From an uncultured Prevotella sp. (GTDB taxonomy: Bacteria; Bacteroidota; Bacteroidia; Bacteroidales; Bacteroidaceae), in assembly GCA_938023885.1 (NCBI GenBank), contig CALJCU010000407.1, positions 1 through 11,725 on the forward strand: a stretch of DNA of 11,725 nucleotides, given 5' to 3'. Each line of letters begins with the position of its first letter. Position 1 is the first letter of the stretch. Shown piece by piece: positions 1 through 5,817 of the stretch. Under the pieces are notes generated by a model, which had not been told where the DNA came from, did no database searches, and was given only the letters and a program-made list of their open reading frames with translations. The translations under genes were made by a program, and so were the position numbers.

Positions 1-705
1 GACCACTACCTCGTAAAGCGTTCTCAATGGATCATCGGTGGTGATGGTGCTTCTTACGATATCGGTTACGGTGGTCTCGACCACGTGCTGGCTCAGGGGC
101 AGGATGTGAACATCCTCGTGCTCGATACTGAGGTGTACTCCAACACGGGTGGTCAGTCGTCTAAGGCTACACCTCTGGGTGCTATCGCTCAGTTCGCTGC
201 CAGCGGTAAGCGCGTGAGCAAGAAGGATCTCGGTCTGATGGAGACAACCTACGGCTACATCTACGTGGCTCAGATCGCTATGGGTGCCGACAACAACCAG
301 TGCCTGAAAGCCATCCGTGAGGCAGAGGCTTATCCGGGCCCGTCTCTCGTCATTGCCTACGCTCCTTGTATCAACCACGGTATCAAGGGTACCAAGGAAG
401 AGAAGCGTAGCATGGGTCGCTCACAGCGTGAGGAGCAGCTCGCCGTGGAGTGCGGCTACTGGCATCTGTGGCGCTTCAACCCGGAGCTCGCTGAGCAGGG
501 TAAGAACCCGTTCTCTCTCGACTCCAAGGCTCCACAGTGGGATAAGTTCCAAAACTACCTCTCCGGTGAGGTCCGCTTCTCTTCTCTGAAGAAGGCTCGT
601 CCTGAGGAGGCTCAGGAGCTCTTCGAAGAGACTGAGAAGAGCGCTAAGCGCCGTTACCAGTCGTACGTCCGTAAGGCCGCTGAGGATTGGAGCGAAACGT
701 TTTAA
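1..705 (+). CDS. nifJ: pyruvate:ferredoxin (flavodoxin) oxidoreductase, C-terminal part (partial)
   Basis: C-terminal 234 residues of the large single-chain pyruvate:ferredoxin oxidoreductase (about 1,170-1,200 residues in full), a cytoplasmic enzyme that converts pyruvate and CoA to acetyl-CoA and CO2 and passes electrons to ferredoxin in anaerobes. The reading frame is open from base 1, so the start lies outside the window. The thiamine diphosphate-binding domain is clear: a GDG at fragment residues 14-16 followed by YDIGYGGLDH, then DTEVYSNTGGQSSKATP (about 42-58), and a conserved APCINHG stretch near residue 121. In relatives I recall, the GDG is followed by Trp-Ala; here it is Ala-Ser. 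Codon use is strongly biased to GGT, CGT, AAG and CTC, unlike the minus-strand genes, which suits a highly expressed enzyme. It stops with TAA and is followed by a hairpin terminator. Identification is firm; only the length of the missing part is uncertain. Confidence 0.96.
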   Translation, partial: DHYLVKRSQWIIGGDGASYDIGYGGLDHVLAQGQDVNILVLDTEVYSNTGGQSSKATPLGAIAQFAASGKRVSKKDLGLMETTYGYIYVAQIAMGADNNQCLKAIREAEAYPGPSLVIAYAPCINHGIKGTKEEKRSMGRSQREEQLAVECGYWHLWRFNPELAEQGKNPFSLDSKAPQWDKFQNYLSGEVRFSSLKKARPEEAQELFEETEKSAKRRYQSYVRKAAEDWSETF

Positions 706-754
706 TAAAACGATAAAGCCTCTCCCCAAAGGGGGTGATTACCATAACTTCTGT

Positions 755-789
755 AAGGGTGGCCCGCAGGGCTACCCTTTCTCATTTCA
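755..789 (+). terminator. rho-independent-like terminator of nifJ
   Basis: An 11-bp inverted repeat (AAGGGTGGCCC / GGGCTACCCTT, one G-T wobble) closes a 3-base GCA loop and is followed by TTTCTCATTT. It lies 50 bases after the nifJ stop codon on the same strand, with no gene between. The T-run is interrupted, so efficiency is uncertain. Confidence 0.7.
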
Positions 790-790
790 T

Positions 791-950
791 GCAGAGCCGC
801 AGAGAATAATAACGTGATTCAAAGTCTTTTGGGAGACGTAAAGGCTTTTTGCAGATTCTTCACCCCCCGGAGGCTCCCCGGCCGAAAGCCTTCTCTTATT
901 AATGCTGCGGCTCAAAAGTCCAACCTCTGTGGCTCAATATCGCTCTGTGG
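791..950. repeat. non-coding region with nested short inverted repeats
   Basis: The gap between nifJ and the tRNA promoter (706-1024) holds no convincing gene. A 64-codon open frame at 814-1008 has no coding character. The stretch does contain ordered symmetry. GAGCCGCAG (794-802) is matched by CTGCGGCTC (905-913). Inside it, AAGGCTTT (841-848) is matched by AAAGCCTT (885-892). A GC-rich CCGG-AGGCTCC-CCGG core lies in the middle. CTCTGTGG occurs at 925-932 and again at 943-950. This could be a folded RNA, a dispersed intergenic repeat, or the remnant of one. I cannot tell which from a single copy. Confidence 0.45.
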
Positions 951-982
951 ATCTGCGAGAAAACGCCAAAATACTATTACAA

Positions 983-1005
983 GGAATATTCCAGGAATAT
1001 TCCAG
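983..1005. repeat. two tandem GGAATATTCC palindromes
   Basis: The perfect 10-bp palindrome GGAATATTCC occurs at 983-992 and again at 994-1003, each followed by A. The unit is 11 bp, about one helical turn. The second copy ends 21 bp before the -33 box of the tRNA-Cys promoter, so the two centres lie at roughly -75 and -64 from the likely transcription start. That spacing suits a pair of sites bound on one face of the DNA by a dimeric regulator. The regulatory role is inference. Confidence 0.6.
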
Positions 1006-1024
1006 TAAAAAACTTCACGGAATG

Positions 1025-1056
1025 TTTGGTTGAACGATAAAATATTCGTACCTTTG
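1025..1056 (+). promoter_or_regulatory. Bacteroidota-type promoter of tRNA-Cys
   Basis: TTTG at 1025-1028 and TACCTTTG at 1049-1056 are separated by 20 bp. They match the -33 (TTTG) and -7 (TAnnTTTG) elements of the primary Bacteroidota sigma factor. The expected start, about 7 bases after the -7 box, falls near 1063 and leaves a short leader of about 14 bases before the tRNA. Confidence 0.88.
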
Positions 1057-1076
1057 CATTCATAAATCAGAGAAAC

Positions 1077-1150
1077 GGTGCGTTGTCCGAACGGTCAGGT
1101 ACTGGTCTGCAAAACCACTCAAGGCGGTTCGACTCCGCCACGCACCTCCA
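1077..1150 (+). tRNA. tRNA-Cys (anticodon GCA)
   Basis: Folds as a standard tRNA. The 7-bp acceptor stem is GGTGCGT (1077-1083) with ACGCACC (1140-1146). The anticodon loop CTGCAAA has GCA at 1109-1111 and the usual T before and A after. The T arm is GGCGG-TTCGACT-CCGCC (1123-1139). The unpaired base at 1147 is T, matching the U73 discriminator that cysteinyl-tRNA synthetase reads. The 3' CCA is encoded (1148-1150). The outermost pair of the anticodon stem is a C-C mismatch. The gene sits between its own promoter and a strong terminator, so it is a single-gene unit. Confidence 0.96.
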
Positions 1151-1158
1151 AACACGTT

Positions 1159-1197
1159 AAAGAGCGACCAACAGATTGGTCGCTCTTTTGTATTTTT
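1159..1197 (+). terminator. rho-independent terminator after tRNA-Cys, possibly bidirectional
   Basis: A perfect 12-bp stem (1159-1170 with 1177-1188) around the 6-base loop ACAGAT, with GC-rich middle pairs, is followed on the plus strand by TTTTGTATTTTT. On the minus strand the hairpin is followed by only three T's, but it lies 18 bases beyond the folK stop codon. It may therefore also end the converging minus-strand operon. Confidence 0.9.
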
Positions 1198-1205
1198 CAA
1201 TGGTC

Positions 1206-1625
1206 CTAGTCCCCCTCCCTAACTCCTAACTCTCTCAGCGGTTCCATGACGAACGCACGCTGATGCATCAGGGGATGCGGAATCTTCAGGTCAGGCCCAT
1301 CGATGTGAAGGTCATCATAAAGGAGGATATCGATATCGATGACGCGGTCCTGGTACTCACCGTTAATGCTCTTCCCCGTGCGTCCCAGTTCCTTCTCGAT
1401 GCGCTGGGCGGCCGCCAACACCTCATGAGGTGAAAGCGTTGTCTCACAGCACACACAGGCATTGATGAACCTATTCGGCGAAGAGAAGCCCCACGGCTCC
1501 GTCTCGTAGAGCGATGACTTCTTTGTGACATGCCCCACACGCTTATCGAGCAGCTCCACGGCTTCGCTTACGAGCCGCTTCCGGTTGCCGATGTTAGAGC
1601 CGAGACTAAAATATACTGTATGCAT
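1206..1625 (-). CDS. folK: 2-amino-4-hydroxy-6-hydroxymethyldihydropteridine diphosphokinase (HPPK)
   Basis: Transfers diphosphate from ATP to 6-hydroxymethyl-7,8-dihydropterin, the step before dihydropteroate synthase in folate synthesis; cytoplasmic. The 139-residue product opens with the family N terminus (VYFSLGSNIGNR, residues 4-15). It carries the ATP/Mg signature DRVIDIDIL at 93-101, with Asp97 and Asp99 as expected metal ligands, and the HPLMHQRAFVMEPL stretch at 117-130. I chose the ATG at 1625-1623 because it shares its A with the queA stop (TAATG). An upstream start at 1658 would add 11 residues that do not fit the family. The protein ends soon after MEPLREL. The IAPD...HP segment and final helix that I expect in relatives are missing, and the last residues are encoded by a 7-bp tandem repeat. 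It is the last gene of the minus-strand operon, so partial loss of the 3' end is plausible, but activity cannot be judged. Confidence 0.93.
   Translation of the reverse strand: MHTVYFSLGSNIGNRKRLVSEAVELLDKRVGHVTKKSSLYETEPWGFSSPNRFINACVCCETTLSPHEVLAAAQRIEKELGRTGKSINGEYQDRVIDIDILLYDDLHIDGPDLKIPHPLMHQRAFVMEPLRELGVREGD
1219..1232. repeat. 7-bp tandem repeat at the folK 3' end
   Basis: CTAACTC occurs twice in direct succession (1219-1225, 1226-1232), flanked by further C/T-rich sequence (1210-1218). On the minus strand it reads GAGTTAGGAGTTAGG and encodes part of the terminal ELGVREGD of FolK. A related 7-mer repeat may occur elsewhere in the genome; this window shows one site only. Confidence 0.6.
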
Positions 1626-2818
1626 TAATCTACTATCAACAGACTGTCTCCGAAGCATCCGAACTTATATCCGTGCTCGATGGCGAGACGGTAACACTCC
1701 ATGACGTTCCCGTAGCCGCCGAAGGCAGCTGTAGCCATGACAAGCGTTGACTCCGGATGGTAGAAGTTAGCGATCATCGTATCAGCGAGCTGATACTCGT
1801 ACGGTGGGAAGATGAACTTCGATGTCCAGCCGTCATACTCTTTGAGGTATCCGTCTGTTCCCGTGGCTGTCTCCGTAGCCTTCGCCACGCTGCATCCCAC
1901 GGCACAGATATGATGTCCTGCATCCTTCGTCTTGTTCACGATGTCACAGCACTCCTTGCCTACGATCATCTGCTCGGAGTCCATCTTATGCTTCGAGAGA
2001 TCCTCGACCTCGATCTGCGAGAAGTTGCTCAGGCTGCAGTGGAGCGTGAGGAATGCGGTATTGATACCTTTGATCTCCATACGCTTCATCAGCTCACGAC
2101 TGAAGTGAAGGCCAGTGGCAGGCGCCGTAACGGCACCCACGTTCTTGGCGTATATCGTCTGGAAGTTCTTCATGTCCTCTTTTGTCGCATGCGCATGGAC
2201 GTGCATGTTCTCCATGCCAGGCTCTGCCGGACGGTTGTTAAGAATATATGTAGGTAATGGGCACTCGCCGAGGGCATAGAGGTCATGCACGAACTGATCG
2301 TGCGGACAGTCGTAGAGGAACCGGAGTGAACGGCCGCGGCTCGTTGTGTTGTCGTAGACCTCAGCCACCATCACGCCCGCATCATCGAAGAACAGTTTAT
2401 TGCCGATACGGATCTTACGTGCGGGCTCCACGAGGACATCCCACAGATGGGTTTCCTCATTGAGCTCACGGAGCACAAAGACCTCGATTTTTGCATCCGT
2501 CTTCTCCTTCGTGCCGTAGAGGCGTGCGGGGAACACCTTGGTATCGTTGAGGATGAACGTGTCACCCTCGCCGAAGTAGTCGAGTATATTACGGAAGTCG
2601 AGATACTGCCCTTTGATGGGTTTCCCCCCCTCATCCCTCCTGAAAAGTTCAATCTCGCCGGTAGTACGATGAAGCACCATCAGGCGCGACTCATCACGAC
2701 GGTAGGCACGGTAGGTCTCCTTCTGACCGTCTGCATTCACAAACTCACGCTCAACACTGTGAGGGTACAAAGCCACAAGCTCCTGTGGCAAGTTGAAATT
2801 GAACTGTGATAACTTCAT
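1625..2818 (-). CDS. queA: tRNA preQ1(34) S-adenosylmethionine ribosyltransferase-isomerase QueA (divergent)
   Basis: QueA moves the ribosyl part of S-adenosylmethionine to 7-aminomethyl-7-deazaguanine at the wobble position of tRNAs for Tyr, His, Asn and Asp, giving epoxyqueuosine. The fold is recognisable along the 397-residue length: MKLSQFNFNLP at the N terminus, FILNDTKVFPARLYG (88-102), LWDVLVEPARKIRIGNKL (125-142), KHKMDSEQ (277-283) and a C-terminal FGCFGDSLLIVD. It is longer than the usual 340-356 residues, with extra stretches near residues 24-41, 60-72 and 200-217, the last rich in His. Several family motifs are altered (TAPATGLHF, LHCSLSNF, VGCSVAKATE, NFYHPESTL). The ATG at 2818 overlaps the truB stop as ATGA; a start 18 bases further upstream is possible but would overlap truB more. 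The stop overlaps the folK start (TAATG). The family call is sure; full activity is less sure. Confidence 0.9.
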   Translation of the reverse strand: MKLSQFNFNLPQELVALYPHSVEREFVNADGQKETYRAYRRDESRLMVLHRTTGEIELFRRDEGGKPIKGQYLDFRNILDYFGEGDTFILNDTKVFPARLYGTKEKTDAKIEVFVLRELNEETHLWDVLVEPARKIRIGNKLFFDDAGVMVAEVYDNTTSRGRSLRFLYDCPHDQFVHDLYALGECPLPTYILNNRPAEPGMENMHVHAHATKEDMKNFQTIYAKNVGAVTAPATGLHFSRELMKRMEIKGINTAFLTLHCSLSNFSQIEVEDLSKHKMDSEQMIVGKECCDIVNKTKDAGHHICAVGCSVAKATETATGTDGYLKEYDGWTSKFIFPPYEYQLADTMIANFYHPESTLVMATAAFGGYGNVMECYRLAIEHGYKFGCFGDSLLIVD

Positions 2819-3504
2819 ATCTTGTCTTTTAGCCACCCGTCAAAGTGGTCGAAATCTATGCAATCGTTTACTGTTATATCTCCTACGCGGGTACGGCGCA
2901 GTGCTGTAAGATATGCTCCGCTGCCAAGTACGCGTCCGATGTCACGTGCCAGGGCACGGATATAGGTTCCTTTCCCGCAGACGACGCGGATTGACATCTG
3001 TGCGTGCTCCCTGTCGAAACTGGTCAGATCTATCTCATCGATGTGGATATGCTTTGGCTTGAGCCTCACCTCCTCACCGTTGCGCCGCAGTTTGTAGGCG
3101 CGGTCTCCTCCGATCTTCACGGCACTGTAGGTCGGCGGCACCTGGTCGATGTCACCGATGAACTGCTTGAGGGCCTCGAGAATCATCTTCCGCGTGATAT
3201 GCTCCGTGGGGTAGGTGTGGTTGACCTCATGCTCCATGTCGTAGCTGTCTGTCGTGGCTCCGAGCTGCAGTGTGGCCCTATACTCCTTTGTATGGCTCTG
3301 CAATGTCTCTATCTGCTTCGTACAGCGCCCTGTGCAGAGGATGAGCACGCCCGTAGCCAACGGATCAAGGGTGCCGGCATGTCCCACCTTCACCTTCCGT
3401 CCCACAGCGTGAGAGAGGAGATAACGGCAGTGAGCCAGTGCCCTGAAGCTGCTCATCCGATAAGGTTTGTCGATGGCGATGATCTCTCCCTTGATAAAAT
3501 CCAT
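2815..3504 (-). CDS. truB: tRNA pseudouridine(55) synthase TruB
   Basis: Converts uridine 55 in the T loop of nearly all elongator tRNAs to pseudouridine. The 229-residue protein has the full catalytic domain. Motif I is IDKPYRMSSF (residues 11-20; the commoner form is DKPxGxTS). The core motif GHAGTLDPLATGVL is at 41-54, with Asp47 as the expected nucleophile. A YRATLQLGATTDSYD segment and a CGKGTYIRALARDIG motif lie further on. The end, GDITVNDCIDFDHFDGW, is short and lacks the C-terminal PUA domain of the E. coli type, as in many compact TruB proteins. An AGGAGA ribosome-binding site lies 6 bases before the ATG. Its stop overlaps the queA start by four bases (ATGA), and 33 bases separate it from uppP upstream. 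Confidence 0.97.
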   Translation of the reverse strand: MDFIKGEIIAIDKPYRMSSFRALAHCRYLLSHAVGRKVKVGHAGTLDPLATGVLILCTGRCTKQIETLQSHTKEYRATLQLGATTDSYDMEHEVNHTYPTEHITRKMILEALKQFIGDIDQVPPTYSAVKIGGDRAYKLRRNGEEVRLKPKHIHIDEIDLTSFDREHAQMSIRVVCGKGTYIRALARDIGRVLGSGAYLTALRRTRVGDITVNDCIDFDHFDGWLKDKI

Positions 3505-3510
3505 TCAAGT

Positions 3511-3516
3511 TCTCCT
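3511..3516 (-). promoter_or_regulatory. Shine-Dalgarno sequence of truB
   Basis: AGGAGA on the minus strand, 6 bases before the truB ATG. It stands out because most starts here have no clear Shine-Dalgarno motif, as is usual in Bacteroidota. It fits truB being one of the few internal genes in this block whose start does not overlap the gene before it. Confidence 0.65.
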
Positions 3517-3537
3517 ATGAATTTATTAATCAGGGAG

Positions 3538-4413
3538 TTAGTCGAACAGCACCATGCTGTGGCCTGTCAGCATCCAGATGAGGATGAAGACACCCACGAC
3601 GATACGGTACCAGCCGAACGCCTTGAATCCGTATTTAGCGAGGAAGTCGACGAACCATTTCATGGCAAAAAGCGCAACGATGAATACCACGATGCTTGCT
3701 ACGGCGAGCAGGAAGAGGTTCTCTCCTGTAGCCCAGCCTCCACCTACGGCATCCTGGCCCACGAAGAGGTCATGGACATCGAGCGCTGTGGCTGCTGCCA
3801 TGGTAGGCACGGCGAGGAAGAACGAGAACTCAGCGGCACGACGGCGCGTGAGCTTCTGGCACATACCTCCGACGATGGTAGCCATCGAACGGCTCGTGCC
3901 CGGGATCAGCGAGAAGCACTGGATAAGTCCTATCCAGAACGCACGGCGCTCCGTGACTTTATTCTCCTCACGCCCTTTGTTGAAGATGCGGTCGCAGAAG
4001 AGCATGAAGATACCACCGATGACAAGCATCACCGGCACGATCCATATAGCATTGGAGGGGTTGAGCATGAAGTCGATCATTCCCGACTTCTTCACGACGA
4101 GACCTATGATGCCCGTTGGGATGAATGCCACGAGCAGCACCCAGTAGAAGTACCACTTGTGCCTGATCTTCTGCCACCGTGTGCTCCCTGCGGGGGCCGG
4201 GGTGTGGTCGAGACGAAAGAACCTGTTCCAGTAGAGCACGACGACGGAGAGGATGGCACCGAACTGGATAATGATGGTGAAGGCGCGGACGAATGCTGAG
4301 TTCTGCACACCCAGGAGGTTCTCAGCAATGAGCATATGGCCCGTAGACGATACGGGGAGAAACTCGGTGAGCCCCTCCACGATCGCGATGATAATAGTCT
4401 GAAAGAGTGTCAT
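3538..4413 (-). CDS. uppP: undecaprenyl-diphosphatase UppP (BacA family)
   Basis: Integral membrane enzyme that removes a phosphate from undecaprenyl diphosphate, regenerating the lipid carrier for peptidoglycan and surface polysaccharides; the family is linked to bacitracin resistance. The 291-residue protein has both signature regions: EGLTEFLPVSSTGHM at 13-27 (Glu13, Glu17 and His26 lie in the active-site loop) and PGTSRSMATIVGGM at 171-184 with Arg175. Several hydrophobic segments are visible, for example near 45-61, 89-107, 123-140, 232-251 and 267-285. A hydrophilic insert of about 20 residues (66-86) follows the second segment. I chose the ATG at 4413, which overlaps the DUF3098 stop as TGATG. 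A TTG codon directly before it is a less likely start. Confidence 0.96.
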   Translation of the reverse strand: MTLFQTIIIAIVEGLTEFLPVSSTGHMLIAENLLGVQNSAFVRAFTIIIQFGAILSVVVLYWNRFFRLDHTPAPAGSTRWQKIRHKWYFYWVLLVAFIPTGIIGLVVKKSGMIDFMLNPSNAIWIVPVMLVIGGIFMLFCDRIFNKGREENKVTERRAFWIGLIQCFSLIPGTSRSMATIVGGMCQKLTRRRAAEFSFFLAVPTMAAATALDVHDLFVGQDAVGGGWATGENLFLLAVASIVVFIVALFAMKWFVDFLAKYGFKAFGWYRIVVGVFILIWMLTGHSMVLFD

Positions 4414-4694
4414 CAATCTTTCGGTTTACGGATGATAGAATAAATCATGGCGATGAACCCAAAGAAACAGACGACAGGCGCCACTTTGATGCGTCGGAAA
4501 CTGAAGATGTCGGGATTGTAAGCCTGCTCCGTAGAACCCGGACCGCTCATGAGGATGAAGCCAATGATGACAATGGCGAATCCAATAGCGAGGAGGAGGA
4601 AATTGATACGGTCGAAAGCATAGTTGCGGCCACCTCCCACGTGCTTCTCCGATGTAGCGGAGACTACTTGCTGTGATTGTTTGTTCGATGACAT
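4413..4694 (-). CDS. DUF3098 family small membrane protein
   Basis: A 93-residue protein with a polar N terminus (about 1-28) and two hydrophobic segments (about 31-49 and 71-88). Between them is the sequence YNPDIFSFRRIKVAP (59-73), which I recognise as the hallmark of the DUF3098 family of Bacteroidota. The function is unknown. The constant position between ftsX and uppP in Bacteroidales, as I recall it, suggests a role at the inner membrane in wall growth or division, but this is inference. Its stop overlaps the uppP start by one base, so the two are probably translated together. It begins about 100 bases after ftsX, beyond an intergenic hairpin, without a visible promoter of its own. Confidence 0.85.
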   Translation of the reverse strand: MSSNKQSQQVVSATSEKHVGGGRNYAFDRINFLLLAIGFAIVIIGFILMSGPGSTEQAYNPDIFSFRRIKVAPVVCFFGFIAMIYSIIRKPKD

Positions 4695-4733
4695 AATATT
4701 ATGTGTATTCTATGATGATATATTGATTACCAT

Positions 4734-4766
4734 GCAGTGGGTGGCCGGTACAAGACCGGCCACTGC
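4734..4766 (-). other. intergenic hairpin between ftsX and the DUF3098 gene
   Basis: GTGGCCGGT (4741-4749) and ACCGGCCAC (4755-4763) form a perfect 9-bp stem with a 5-base loop. An alternative pairing extends it with GCAGTG (4734-4739) and CACTGC (4761-4766), leaving a 4-base bulge. There is no T-run on either side, so a simple intrinsic terminator is unlikely. Partial termination, RNA processing or a protein-binding site are possible. The rest of the 4695-4795 gap shows nothing clear. Confidence 0.6.
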
Positions 4767-4795
4767 AACTGATACCGCATTCATTATCTCAATCC

Positions 4796-5680
4796 TTAAA
4801 TCTTATACAGGTCACCGGCTTTCATACGCAGGAACTTGTTGACAGAGATGTTCGCGCAGATCACCGTGATGATGATGCCGCTGAGGAGCACGGAGAGACC
4901 CGTGATGAGCATCTCACGCCATGTCACGATTGTGACGATCCCCTGCTCATAACGATAGAGCGCATACATACCGAGACCCAACACGATGCAAGCGAGGAGC
5001 GCCGCGATGACACCCACACAGACAGCACTCCACACGAAAGGCCGTCGGATGAAACCCCAGGAGGCGCCCACGAGCTTCATCGTATGGATGGAGAAACGGC
5101 GCGCATAGATTCCGAGGCGCACGGTGTTGTTGATGAGCGAGAATGAGACAAATGTCAGCAGGATAGCGAGCACGAGCATCGCCATCCCTATCTTTGTCAG
5201 GTTACGGTTCACCGCATCGACCAGGTCTTTCTGATAAGTGATATCGGAGACTTTGGGGTATTTCTTCAGCTCCTTGGATATCCACACAAGCGAGTCGTTG
5301 TTGGCATAGTCACTCCTCAGTGTCAGTTCGATGGAAGAAGAAAACGGGTTCACTCCGTCAGTGAATGTCGACGGATCGGTTCCCATCTGCCTGGCGGCGT
5401 CGTGCAATGCTGACTCCTTACTGATGAAATGAATGGTCTTGATATAAGGGCGCTGTGCGATACTACGCATGATAGTCTGTGCCTCGTTGTCCGTCATGTC
5501 CTGTTCAAGCATCATGGTGACAGTGAGGTTCTCTTTCACATAAGCCGAGAGGTTACGGCCTGTGAGCGTGGAGAACACTACCAGGCCGAGAAGAATGAGC
5601 ACCAAGGCTGTACTGATGCAGAGCGTCACGGTCTGCAAGCGTCCTGAGCGTCCAGTGCTCTTAGTATGTCTTTTCTTCAT
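4796..5680 (-). CDS. ftsX: cell division protein FtsX (ABC transporter-like permease)
   Basis: Inner-membrane partner of the ATPase FtsE. The FtsEX complex activates peptidoglycan hydrolysis at the septum. The 294-residue protein has the FtsX layout: a short basic cytoplasmic N terminus, a first membrane segment (about 18-39), an extracytoplasmic domain (40-163), then three more membrane segments (about 164-184, 215-240, 257-278). The conserved loop NTVRLGIYARRFSIHTMKLV (185-204) follows the second segment, and the protein ends KAGDLYKI. No ftsE lies next to it here. A promoter -7 element lies upstream at 5742-5749, so ftsX probably starts the transcript that continues into DUF3098, uppP, truB, queA and folK. 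Confidence 0.94.
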   Translation of the reverse strand: MKKRHTKSTGRSGRLQTVTLCISTALVLILLGLVVFSTLTGRNLSAYVKENLTVTMMLEQDMTDNEAQTIMRSIAQRPYIKTIHFISKESALHDAARQMGTDPSTFTDGVNPFSSSIELTLRSDYANNDSLVWISKELKKYPKVSDITYQKDLVDAVNRNLTKIGMAMLVLAILLTFVSFSLINNTVRLGIYARRFSIHTMKLVGASWGFIRRPFVWSAVCVGVIAALLACIVLGLGMYALYRYEQGIVTIVTWREMLITGLSVLLSGIIITVICANISVNKFLRMKAGDLYKI

Positions 5681-5741
5681 TATCGAATATCGATTTTCAA
5701 TATGCTATTATCAAACAGGCAATATCTACCAAATGTTATGG

Positions 5742-5749
5742 CAAAGGTA
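5742..5749 (-). promoter_or_regulatory. -7 element of the ftsX operon promoter
   Basis: The minus strand reads TACCTTTG, a perfect match to the Bacteroidota -7 box TAnnTTTG and identical to the one before tRNA-Cys. It lies 61 bases before the ftsX start codon in the fbp-ftsX gap (5681-5817). No good TTTG is found at the -33 position, so the promoter may be weak or need an activator. The rest of the gap shows no clear terminator for fbp. Confidence 0.65.
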
Positions 5750-5817
5750 CTTATTATTAATCGAAGATGTGCATGATTAACGGGGATTAACATCATTATC
5801 ATCGCCCATGGTACTGG

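Noticed and set aside
814..1008. A 64-codon plus-strand ORF between nifJ and tRNA-Cys
   Set aside because: It spans the inverted-repeat region and ends at the GGAATATTCC palindromes, with no protein-like composition or ribosome-binding site.
1625..1658. Upstream start for folK adding MLRRQSVDSRL
   Set aside because: These residues read through the end of queA and do not fit the family N terminus; the TAATG junction start gives a normal HPPK beginning.
3004..4299. A 431-codon open frame on the plus strand across truB and uppP
   Set aside because: It runs antisense to two well-supported genes, has an acidic, His-rich composition typical of antisense frames, and shows no recognisable motif or promoter.
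5679..5700. TCGAATATCGA symmetry just before the ftsX start
   Set aside because: Short AT-rich dyad, expected by chance in such a leader; no second copy or known operator match.
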